This document shows positions 54,491 through 63,321 of a DNA stretch of 64,000 bases, piece by piece. Positions within the stretch are counted from its first letter, which is position 1. Every line of letters starts with the position of its first letter. The notes below the pieces were generated by a model. It worked only from the letters and a program-made list of their open reading frames with translations, did no database searches and was not told where the DNA came from. Origin of the DNA: Siphonodentalium dalli (taxonomy: Eukaryota > Mollusca > Scaphopoda > Gadilida > Siphonodentaliidae); assembly GCA_032622095.1 (NCBI GenBank), contig CP136066.1:187774716-187838715 (forward strand). The letters run 5' to 3'. The translations under genes and the position numbers were made by a program.

Positions 54491-55433
54491 TGAGCTAAAA
54501 ATAAGTGTCAGAAAAAAAGATAATAAACTTTTTGTGGCCTTGTTTTCATATCAGTTTGTTGTTCCTGAGTTTCATTTCGCAGTTGTTATTATTCAATTGA
54601 AACAAACTCTCTAGTATCCATTGTTTTTGGCATTTCCTCTATCTGTTATATTCCATCCAGTCTTTGATTTGAGAATTTATTTTAGTGGGTATAAACAAGT
54701 GAAAATTAGTATCTGGGAGATTGTTTTAAGTTATTCTATAACTCTGGTAAGTGCCTTCAGTCTGACCAAATACAGAGGAATTATGTTGCAATATCCCTCA
54801 ACCTGCTTTGAATAGCAGCTTTTCAAGGTCATTACCATCAGGAGCTAAATCATAATTATGCCTATGACAGTTTGGGATTCAACACTTTGCTGGTTTCACA
54901 ATTAGTGTTCTTTTATGTCCATGTGACTTAACTTTTTTTGCAGTATTAAATATACAGGACTCAGGGTGGTAGTCCAAAATTGAATGTATAGTCCAACTTT
55001 CCCCACCGCTGGCAACGGAGGGCTTTGTTCAAGTCCGGAGAGGAAGAATATGACAAAAGACATTTAACGATCATGCAAATTATTGCGGCCATTTTTCCCA
55101 GCATATCTTCCCCTGCGCGATCGAACAGACCCGAAATATGTCTGCAATTATTCGCGAGTCGTTCGCCTGATCGAGAAAAAGGCTTGTTAAATGTCTCTTT
55201 TTTTGGAAAAGGAAGGTAAATGGTATGTCAAGGTGATGCATTATTGTTGGGGGAACATCACGGTTTGGTCTTGTCTTGTGTCATATTCTTCCTTTCCGGA
55301 CTTGAAGCGACTTCTCCCATTACAGGCATCGCGGAAATTTCGATGGGATATCTTTATCTCGTAGATTTTCGACTATCACGTTGGGAACACACTTTGAGTG
55401 CTCGTTTTCTGCTAGGGAAAAAGTATAAATTAC
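54491..55433. other. Intron, no recognised features
   Basis: Plus-strand open frames at 55025 and 55220 (64 and 73 codons) have no recognisable domain. No repeat family seen. Confidence 0.4.
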
Positions 55434-55679
55434 CTAGTTGAATCCACTGTACCAGGATGGATTTGTAATCAACTGGTTTTGCTGTTACTGTAGGGTACTG
55501 TCTCGGATATCCTCCGAAAGTTGTCGCCTCCGCGGATGCATTACCCGTCACCTGGCCGATCTCGTTAAACACCGTCACTCGGTAGATGAAGGTCGTATAA
55601 AGTGGCAGGTTAACGTCCTCATAGAGCTGATCGATACCAGAGTAAACCTGCTGCCAGCTGCCAATATCACTCGCTTCAG
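55434..55679 (-). CDS. USH2A: Usherin-like exon 6: FN3 second half plus start of the next FN3
   Basis: Phase 1 in (TTATTTGCAG acceptor), phase 1 out (CAACTAG|GTAATTT donor), 82 codons. Residues include EASDIGSWQQVYSGIDQLYE, LPLYTTFIYRVTVFNEIGQV and SAEATTFGG, which complete one FN3. PTVTAKPVDYKSILVQWIQL begins the next. The 5' end of this exon and its acceptor are partly duplicated just upstream at 55705-55783. Confidence 0.86.
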
Positions 55680-55704
55680 CTGCAAATAAAATGATTAATA
55701 GCAG

Positions 55705-55783
55705 TCATAGAGCTGATCAATACCAGAGTAAACCTGCTGCCAGCTCCCAATATCACTCGCTTCAGCTGCAAATTAAAATGATA
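55705..55783 (-). pseudogene. Partial tandem copy of the exon 6 5' end with its acceptor
   Basis: About 61 bp of exon 6 from its 5' border, plus the acceptor (TTTAATTTGCAG), are repeated 86 bp upstream of the original. There are only a few differences (cgataccag/caataccag, agctgcc/agctccc). The copy has no donor of its own before the true acceptor, so use of the upstream acceptor would insert about 86 bases and shift the frame. I read it as a recent non-functional duplication. Confidence 0.85.
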
Positions 55784-55798
55784 TAATATCAGTCGCGA

Positions 55799-56046
55799 TA
55801 ACATTCTATACTAAATACTCATTGACGAGTAGTTCTCTTAGGAAATGTTCAGATAAAACGTTTGTTGAACTTATTATCTGAACATTTCCCACCAATGAAT
55901 ATGAATCATTCTGGTCTTGTATTAAGTGTTTCTTCTGTCCGTCGTCTGCTTTTATTACCTGAACACCCCTCCAAATGAATAATAGACCATTCCAGTGTAT
56001 ACTTCAATAACTGAATAGGAGAATCCATTCAGCATAGACGTGATTA
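55799..56046. mobile_element. TTAA-flanked MITE, family F
   Basis: AACATTCTATACTAAATACT to CATTCAGCATAGACGTGATTAA. The core AACGTTTGTTGAACTTATTA is present. Confidence 0.8.
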
Positions 56047-56090
56047 ACCTATTCACTCTTGAATGGAATCTCCCACCCAACGTATACCCA

Positions 56091-56220
56091 ACTCACAATT
56101 TAGTTTTGGGTAGAAGTATTCTCAACTTACAATTTCATGGCTTTCGTATTTTGAGTAGAAATACAGCAAACTCATGATTTAGTGACTATCTTATTTTGAA
56201 TTAAAATAATCATGACTTAC
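56091..56220 (-). repeat. 45-bp tandem copies of the exon 5 donor boundary
   Basis: The exon end (CAGCCACTAAATC on the minus strand) and its donor are repeated with exact 45-bp spacing: borders at 56220/56221, 56175/56176 and 56130/56131, plus a shorter copy at 56095/56096. The copies at 56130 (GTAAGTTGAG) and 56095 (GTGAGTTGGG) keep a consensus donor. The copy at 56175 has lost it (ATGAG). Unit identity is moderate, so the array is older than the 59-bp one. Confidence 0.8.
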
Positions 56221-56412
56221 GATTTAGTGGCTGTCGTATTTTGCTTCGTGACAACTCGTAGTGTAGGTATGGCCCATTAGGTCTGAGTGGTGCCGCCCAA
56301 ACAAGGGTGATCTGTGACTGCGACACCACACTGGGAATGGGAGGTAACTGCTGCTCAGGAACTGTTGAATCCGTTTGTATCATCTGTGGTGCACTCTCTG
56401 AACATCCCCTGT
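56221..56412 (-). CDS. USH2A: Usherin-like exon 5: FN3 linker and first half
   Basis: Phase 1 in (TCTCCACAG acceptor), phase 1 out (CTAAATC|GTAAGTC donor), 64 codons. It starts RGCSESAPQMIQTDSTVPEQ, which closes the previous FN3 and gives a linker, and continues with QLPPIPSVVSQSQITLVWAA, PLRPNGPYLHYELSR. Joining exon 4 restores the codon GAC (TACT-D-RGCSES). The second half of this FN3 is in the next exon. Its 3' border is repeated in the intron at 56091-56220. Confidence 0.83.
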
Positions 56413-56470
56413 CTGTGGAGAAATTATTGTACATAAAATTCTGCAGATTAATACTATAGAGGATACAAAC

Positions 56471-56888
56471 AAGCCTCGATATAGTGTGTCTGACATTTGC
56501 ATAATGAGGTCCCCAGAGGGTGTAAATTAGTAACGCTATCCCTCACAGTGGGCTAGCATCACCAAATTTACCATCTGGGGACCTCATTCTGCTTAGGCCT
56601 CATCTTCTGGGAAGTATCTATAGTCTCAAATTAACATTGTTGTTAGTTTCTTTTTCCCTTCTGTTCAGTTTCTATATACCCTAATTTGCAGAAGATAATT
56701 TGCATAATCTAGGCGACTTATGGGTGCACATCCCCATCTTCACCATCTTGAAACTTAAATCTGGGTCTAGGTCTCCCATGCAGTTGAGGCCTAAGCAGAA
56801 TGAGGTTCCCAGAAGGTGAATATGGTGATGATAGCTCACTGTGTGGGATAGCATCACTAAAAATTCACCCTTTGGGGACCTTATTCTA
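56471..56888. mobile_element. MITE, family C, long form
   Basis: AGCCTCGATATAGTGTGTCT, then outer arms and the GGCCTCATCTTCTGGGAAGT interior. The right end runs into family A at 56889. It lies 59 bp from the acceptor of exon 5. Confidence 0.82.
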
Positions 56889-57115
56889 TAGTCGGAAATA
56901 TGGCTTGTTGCCATTCATCGTAAAGCTCTCAACGAGAGCTTTCCGATGAATGGCAACAAGCCATATTTCCGACTAAATCCTGAAAAATTACCCATAGTTC
57001 TGCTGTGGTTAAGGAGTCGATTATTCAGGGCATTACTGTACCGTACCCGAACTAAATCCTGAAAAATTACCCATAATTATGCTGTGGTTAAGAGTCGATT
57101 ATTTAGGGCATTACT
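56889..57115. mobile_element. Family A palindrome, left end truncated, plus a second half copy
   Basis: AGTCGGAAATATGGCTTGTT to GGGCATTACTGTA (57040), then a second partial right arm AACTAAATCCTGAAAAATTA to GGGCATTACT at 57051-57115, which abuts the 59-bp array. Confidence 0.88.
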
Positions 57116-58910
57116 ATATGCTATGAGATTATCAACTTACCAGTACATGCCGTGAGTGTGATGGTATAGTGTGTGTATGCTATGAGATTATCGACTTACC
57201 AGTACATGCCGTGAGTGTGATGGTATAGGCTGTGTATGCTATGAGATTATCGACTTACCAGTACATTCCGTGAGTGTGATGGTATAGTGTTTGTATGCTA
57301 TGAGATTATCGACTTACCAGTACATGCCGTGAGTGTGATGGTATAGTGTGTGTATGCTATGAGATTATCAACTTACCAGTACATGCCGTGAGTGTGATGG
57401 TATAGTGTTTGTATGCTATGAGATTATCAACTTACCAGTACATGCCGTGAGTGTGATGGTATAGTGTGTGTATGCTATGAGATTATCGACTTACCAGTAC
57501 ATTCCGTGAGTGTGACGGTATAGTGTGTGTATGCTATGAGATTATCGACTTACCAGTACATGCCGTGAGTGTGACAGTATAGGCTGTGTATGCTATGAGA
57601 TTATCGACTTACCGGTACATGCCGTGAGTGTGACGGTAGAGTGTGTGTATGCTATGAGATTATCGACTTACCGGTACATGCCGTGAGTGTGATGGTATAG
57701 TGTTTGTATGCTATGAGATTATCAACTTACCAGAACATGCCGTGAGTGTGATGGTATAGTGTGTGTATGCTATGAGATTATCGACTTACCAGTACATGCC
57801 GTGAGTGTGACAGTATAGGCTGTGTATGCTATGAGATTATCGACTTACCAGTACATGCCGTGAGTGTGACGGTAGAGTGTGTGTATGCTATGAGATTATC
57901 GACTTACCAGTACATGCCGTGAGTGTGACAGTATAGGCTGTGTATGCTATGAGATTATCGACTTACCGGTACATGCCGTGAGTGTGACGGTAGAGTGTGT
58001 GTATGCTATGAGATTATCGACTTACCGGTACATGCCGTGAGTGTGATGGTATAGTGTTTGTATGCTATGAGATTATCAACTTACCAGTACATGCCGTGAG
58101 TGTGATGGTATAGTGTGTGTATGCTATGAGATTATCAACTTACCAGTACATGCCGTGAGTGTGATGGTATAGTGTTTGTATGCTATGAGATTATCAACTT
58201 ACCAGTACATGCCGTGAGTGTGATGGTATAGTGTGTGTATGCTATGAGATTATCGACTTACCAGTACATTCCGTGAGTGTGACGGTATAGTGTGTGTATG
58301 CTATGAGATTATCGACTTACCAGTACATGCCGTGAGTGTGACAGTATAGGCTGTGTATGCTATGAGATTATCGACTTACCGGTACATGCCGTGAGTGTGA
58401 CGGTAGAGTGTGTGTATGCTATGAGATTATCGACTTACCGGTACATGCCGTGAGTGTGATGGTATAGTGTTTGTATGCTATGAGATTATCAACTTACCAG
58501 TACATGCCGTGAGTGTGACAGTATAGGCTGTGTATGCTATGAGATTATCGACTTACCAGTACATTCCGTGAGTGTGATGGTATAGTGTGTGTATGCTATG
58601 AGATTATCGACTTACCAGTACATGCCGTGAGTGTGACAGTATAGGCTGTGTATGCTATGAGATTATCGACTTACCGGTACATGCCGTGAGTGTGACGGTA
58701 GAGTGTGTGTATGCTATGAGATTATCGACTTACCGGTACATGCCGTGAGTGTGATGGTATAGTGTCTGTATGCTATGAGATTATCGACTTACCGGTACAT
58801 GCCGTGAGTGTGATGGTATAGTGTTTGTATGCTATGAGATTATCAACTTACCAGTACATGCCGTGAGTGTGATGGTAAAGGCTGTGTATGCTATGAGATT
58901 ACTGACTTAC
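57116..58910 (-). repeat. 59-bp minisatellite whose every unit carries an exon end and a 5' splice site
   Basis: Thirty head-to-tail periods of exactly 59 bp run from 57116 to the unit beginning at 58886, which is the true exon edge. On the minus strand each unit holds the coding end of exon 4 (TATAC..GTCACACTCACGGC, then ATGTACTG), a GTAAGTCGATAATC donor and a copy of the coding ATCTCATAGCATACAC. Units vary at five places (tcg/tca, acca/accg, atgcc/attcc, atgg/acgg/acag, and gtgtgt/gtgttt/tagagt/taggct), yet the donor GTAAGT is kept in all that I read. A run of six variants (units 5-10) recurs as units 18-23, so a block has also been duplicated as a higher-order repeat. Confidence 0.95.
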
Positions 58911-59129
58911 CAGTACATGCCGTGAGTGTGACAGTATAGGCTGTGTATGCTATGAGATTATCCACCTGTATTGAGAATACACCCCTTTCTTTGACAGTTA
59001 TTTTTGGTTCAGGGAAGCGTATTTCATAGAATTCAATCTCGCCGTTCGCTGTTAGTGGTGACTTCCAGGAAACCTCGGCCGACGTAGGACTCAGTAGGAT
59101 TATATCTGGCGGAAACACCCCAGACGGAC
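58911..59129 (-). CDS. USH2A: Usherin-like exon 4: FN3 domain; source of the 59-bp splice-donor array
   Basis: Phase 1 in (ATTTCAG acceptor), phase 1 out (TGTACTG|GTAAGTC donor), 73 codons. The protein runs PSGVFPPDIILLSPTSAEVS, W in strand B, LTANGEIEFYEIRFPEP, then IAYTAYTVTLTACT. The last 47 coding bases, together with the donor and the first intron bases, are repeated thirty more times downstream in the intron as the array at 57116-58910. The exon itself is intact and joins in frame to the exon at 56221. Confidence 0.85.
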
Positions 59130-59567
59130 CTGAAATAACCAAAACTTCTTGAAGCCCTGTGACAGTTTGATATCTGAAATTATGCAATTTTGTTTGCATC
59201 CCTTTATATTCTGCAGGAAAAGCCTTATTAAAATCATAAAATTTTGAAAAGTCGGGTCTCGACTTTTTGTTCATGTTATTCTATTCCTGATATTGTAAAA
59301 ATAGGGAGTGTTTGTTGCATTATTGAAAAAAAATTGAAAATATCCAGGGGTGTGGGAAACATTTCTCAGACATGTATGAAACTTTTTTAAGTTTAGGCCA
59401 TTTTTGGGACCATTTTAGTAAGTTTTATTGCTTATGCAATGTGTCCATGAATTCTATGTTCAGAGAGACCTAGACTGATATATACAGGGTATTTAGATAT
59501 TTTACAACAAGAAACAATCTATACTGACAGCAAAAGGCAGTTTTTATGTTAAAATTACATTATCTTT

Positions 59568-60020
59568 AAAGGGGCATTGTACACTAAATCCGGCTATTTT
59601 TGTTACAATCTCGTTTTCTCGCTAAAAAGCTGGAAAAAAAAAAAAAATTCAACTATTTTTGGCCTTACAACTCTAAGTACACTAAATCCGTCCATTTTTG
59701 GGACAATCTCCTTTTATACTCAACAGAATATATGCAACAAATGAATGAATTTGAGCCATGGATGAGTGCAAAATACACTCATTTACCATATGAAAAATAC
59801 AAACAACATGGTCTTTATAAAGAAAATGAATTTATGACTGGAGTCATAAATTCATTTTCATTATAATTACCATGTTGTTTGCATCGTTCATAGAGAGCAT
59901 GAGTGTATTTTGCACTAATCCATGGCTCAAATTCATTCATTTGTTGTATATATTCTGTTGAGTATAAAAGGAGATTGTCCCAAAAATGGCCAGATTTAGG
60001 GTACAGTCCCCCAATTTAAT
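59568..60020. mobile_element. Palindromic element, family H
   Basis: TTTAAAGGGGCATTGTACAC to GGTACAGTCCCCC. Inner arms GGACAATCTCCTTTTATACT and AGTATAAAAGGAGATTGTCC are perfect complements, as are AATGAATTTATGACTGGAGT and its inverse. Confidence 0.85.
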
Positions 60021-60249
60021 TTTTTTTTAGCTTCCGAAAACATTGCGTTTGGGTCCTCTTGTCCACCACCATACCCCATCATACATACACAGAATTATTT
60101 TTTGAAAACAGCTCAATATTTTTATTACTTGAGCAAGCTTTTTGCAGAGAATAATATGAAAACTGAATATTCTGGGTACTTATCAACCCATCTCATCCCT
60201 CTTCAAAATTAGTAGACATAATTTGAAAATTCAAATGAGCCATGTCCAT

Positions 60250-60496
60250 TTAACCCTTTCTGTACTAAATGGATTCTCCTATCAGTAATAAAAGTACACA
60301 TTGGAATGGCCTATTATTCATCTGGAGGGATGTTCAGGAAACATGAGCAGACAATAGAAAGTGCAGAAGGAACCCTATTCATTGGTGGGAAATGTTCAGA
60401 TAATAAGTTCAATAAAACAACCGGTTGAACTTATTATCTGAATATTTCCTAAAGGATAACTACTCGTCAATGAGTATTTAGTAAAGAAAGGGTTAA
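60250..60496. mobile_element. TTAA-flanked MITE, family F, full length
   Basis: TTAACCCTTTCTGTACTAAA to TTTAGTAAAGAAAGGGTTAA, the clearest example of the family ends. Confidence 0.87.
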
Positions 60497-60680
60497 TCAG
60501 TAAATAGCCCTAGAAAAACATCATCTCAATCAACAACATACCAAACCATACACTTATTCCTGAGAAAATTGCTTTGTATGAATCCTTCAAGGATGAATAG
60601 TAAGACCAAAAGAGAATTTTTCGTAGGGAATTTGTTTTGTAAAGTCAGTCACAAATTATGATTAAATAATACAAACTTAC

Positions 60681-60977
60681 GTGTAGATTGTGTCCTGACT
60701 TTTGACCAATCACTTTGTCCGATTCCTGCTGTTGTAGCCGCTTTAATTCGGTAGAAGTAAACTGTGTACGGTCGGAGTTCAATAGATTCATCCATATACA
60801 CGAGCCGAGATGTGGACGGGATGACGGCTATAACCTGCACTGAGGCATTGTTAGCCCCCATTTTCTCTATTGTATACTGAGTAAGAACACCGTTCTTCTG
60901 TGATGGCAGATTCCAGGATAAGGACACTGACGTCGGCGTCAGGGATTCTAGTGTTGGTGGTGCGATACCCTGTGGTG
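60681..60977 (-). CDS. USH2A: Usherin-like exon 3: complete FN3 domain
   Basis: Phase 1 in, phase 1 out, 99 codons: one complete FN3 module in a single exon. It starts APQGIAPPTLESL, has SLSWNLPSQKNGVLTQYTIE, then ELRPYTVYFYRIKAATTAG and ends near SDWSKVRTQST. Borders are CTATCTTTTAG acceptor and CTACAC|GTAAGT donor. A phase 1-1 exon holding a whole module is the classic layout for shuffled extracellular domains. Confidence 0.88.
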
Positions 60978-61020
60978 CTAAAAGATAGATCACATGACCA
61001 ATGATAGATATTTTTTAAAA

Positions 61021-61538
61021 ACTGGAAAAAATTGTTATGGTATAGTTAGCCAACTCTTGATTGTTTTAATTTGAAGAAAAAAAAACTATCAACGAGGTAG
61101 CAGGTAATTGGTAGAACAGTGGCCATAGCTATGATATTAGTTTCCACAAAAGCATAAAAAGCATTTCACAACACAATCTGTGACAATAGCATGCACCAAT
61201 GATGAATCAGACGCTAAGGCCAAATAAAAAAAATAGTATTTGAGTCCCAAACACTGCTGCATTGAAATAAATGGCCGCATTAGACACTTTACTTCTATTT
61301 GTTATATTAAGACCAAAAACCAAAATAAAACTAAAAAAAACAAAAAAACAATTTAAATTGGTATGTTTTTACCAACATGTCCATATACTCCCTCAATATT
61401 TTCTGAATCAGAATTTTTTTTTCTGAGACTCAAACAATTTATTATTTTTTTAACCTAATGCTGTGGATTTTTTTTTCATATTAATTGCACACTGTGTGCA
61501 AGGACCTTAAGTCAATCATTGTTTTTGAGATTACATAC
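61021..61538. other. Intron, no recognised features
   Basis: AT-rich with poly-A and poly-T runs. Nothing else recognised. Confidence 0.4.
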
Positions 61539-61674
61539 CATCCTGGAAGGTCTTGGCGGTACTTGAGTTTAGACTGACGATACATCCAATAACAGTGCAC
61601 GCCTCCACGAGGTATGTGTATTCTGTGTGCGGAAGAAGCTCAGTCACTGTGTATGATGTCGTATTACCAGGAAC
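61539..61674 (-). CDS. USH2A: Usherin-like exon 2: FN3 second half
   Basis: Phase 0 in, phase 1 out (GATG|GTATGT donor; TTTTGGCAG acceptor). It encodes VPGNTTSYTVTELLPHTEYT, then LVEACTVIGCIVSLNSSTAKT. This is strands E to G of the FN3 begun in the previous exon, with the LxPHTxYTYxVEACT signature and the paired cysteines (ACT...GC) found in many usherin FN3 repeats. N-glycosylation sequons are visible at NTT and NSS. Confidence 0.87.
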
Positions 61675-62143
61675 CTGCCAAAATATGACACACAAAATAT
61701 TTAAACAAGTAAAAGCTAAAATGTTAATCTTGTATACTCATTGGTTTATTGGTTTAAAGTAATGTGAAACATTACACAGGGGTATTCAGAGAAGAATAAC
61801 AAATAACCATGTCCAATGTAGTTATTTTCATATCTAGATCTATAGGCAGAAAATGGCATCATTTTTAGGACGGAATTATATACAGTGGCTCTAGTTGGCA
61901 AAGTCATTGCCGTATGTTTCTTGGCTGATATAACTAAGAATATTTGCATTTGTGCGCAGTTCAGAGGTCATGTTCTCTGAAACGGTAGAGCCAATAACCT
62001 TTGAATTTTCAACAATCTTAGTTGATTGCTGCCTTCTTCAAGGGAAGATATAGTCTGTGTACTATGGCCAAGTAAATAAAAATTCCATATTCTCAGGCAC
62101 CACCCTCGTGACTGAAATTTTCTTTTAAAAAGCCTTGTCAAAC

Positions 62144-62588
62144 ATTTGTGACCCGCCATATCAAATCCAGTCGTAAGTTGGGATTTTTTTTACCCTGTGC
62201 CAATGCATTCTCTTATATATGCGAGTCGACCATAGGTCGCCTCGCATATATAAGAGAATGCATTGGCCTAACAATTTAGTTTTTTTCAATTTTTAGGACA
62301 TAAAATAAAAAACATCCATTACCCTGCAGGGAGCCCCACACATATATAGAAGCATATAGAAGAGTGTGGTCGGCTCATGTTTGTCTGGGGCTCTGTATGG
62401 GTGAAATTATAAAATTGTTAAAGAATACAAGAAAAAATTATTAAAATTGTAAAAAATTGTTAGGCCAATACATTCTCTTATATATGCGAGGCGACCTATG
62501 GTCGACTCGCATATATAAGAGAATGCATTGGCACAGGGTAAAAAAATCCCGACTTACAACTGGATTTGATATGGCGGGTCACATTTGT
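62144..62588. mobile_element. Element with GTGACCCGCCATATC ends and a family B double palindrome inside
   Basis: TTGTGACCCGCCATATCAAA, TCCAGTCGTAAGTTGGGA is inverted at the right end, about 45 bp of near-perfect TIR. The interior carries two CCAATGCATTCTCTTATATA palindromes and a spacer including GAGCCCCACACATATATAGA. Confidence 0.87.
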
Positions 62589-62811
62589 TCAATATTTTCT
62601 GTTAGAAATATTACAAACAAAAGTGAATCTTTTTTTATTCTGGAGTATGTTTTCCAGATTTTGGGAAATTTACAAAAATAAATAGCCTCCCTCCCTCATA
62701 TCAAAATTTAAATCTTATTGCCTGAGAACACCGATATTTTATTTTCATGGCCTAACTTATAAATTTGATTCACTGAATTAAGCACACAATATTCTCATGA
62801 AGAGCACTCAC

Positions 62812-62948
62812 ACTATACTTCACACTACCATCCTCATATATTCTGTATTCTGTAATCAGTCCATTGTTCTCCATCGGTGGCGTCCATGTTAGATCCATCA
62901 GTCGTGCCTCCACTCTGGTTATCAGTGGTGGGTCGAGTGCCTCAGGAA
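62812..62948 (-). CDS. USH2A: Usherin-like exon 1 of window: FN3 first half
   Basis: This is the most 5' exon seen in the window. It enters in phase 1 after a TTTATTCCAG acceptor and leaves in phase 0 at a GTGAGT donor. It encodes 45 residues with PPLITRVEA, the strand-B tryptophan in DLTWTPP, the turn ENNGLITEYRIY and EDGSVKYS. This is strands A to C' of an FN3 domain; the next exon supplies the rest. No further coding exon was recognised between here and position 64000, so the upstream part of the gene lies outside the window. Confidence 0.85.
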
Positions 62949-62949
62949 C

Positions 62950-63113
62950 TGGAATAAATTAATAAACCATGATTCTAAATAATGCCTGGATGCTATATGA
63001 GACCTACTAGTGTCACAGAATGATGTTCCACCCCACCTTGCCACATCCCTGGAACATCGTTGCATTAGCTTCTAGCCAATGATGTACTAAATGGGATGGA
63101 GGTAAACTAGAGA
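62950..63113. other. Start of the intron upstream of exon 1
   Basis: No exon or repeat recognised. Confidence 0.4.
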
Positions 63114-63321
63114 TACAGTAATGCCCTAAATAATCGACTCCTTAACCACATCAGAATTATGGGTAACTTTTCATGATTTAGTCGGAAATATGGCTTGTTG
63201 CCATTCATCGTGAGCGCTTTCTGATGAATGGCAACAAGCCATATTTCCAACTAAATCCTGAAAAATTACCCATAATTCTGCTGCTGCTGTTAAGGAGTCG
63301 ATTATTTAGGGCATTACTGTA
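63114..63321. mobile_element. Palindromic MITE, family A
   Basis: TACAGTAATGCCCTAAATAA to GGGCATTACTGTA. The centre is shortened (TCATCGTGAGCG) and CTG is tripled in the right arm (TCTGCTGCTGCTG). Confidence 0.92.

Larger units (their letters stand above)
2073..62948 (-). other. USH2A: Usherin-like gene, C-terminal half (26 exons)
   Basis: The locus has 26 minus-strand exons with AG/GT borders. Their phases agree at every junction except one (see the exon at 34912-35096). The joined product is about 2,580 residues: six FN3 domains, an FN3 split by five cysteine-rich exons, about sixteen more FN3 domains, a stalk, one transmembrane helix and a cytoplasmic tail. FN3 hallmarks recur throughout: the W of strand B, PNG turns, Y-x-Y in strand F and TACT-GC pairs in the F-G region. 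Usherin is an extracellular-matrix and membrane protein that forms ankle-type links in hair cells and sits at the periciliary membrane of photoreceptors. The role in this animal is inferred. Alternatives are other multi-FN3 membrane proteins (receptor phosphatases, sidekick), but no phosphatase or Ig domain is present and the CC-rich insert fits usherin better. Confidence 0.8.

Noticed and set aside
57116-58910. Possible CRISPR array because of the regular direct repeats.
   Set aside because: Units are contiguous with no unique spacers, in animal intron sequence, and derive from a coding exon.
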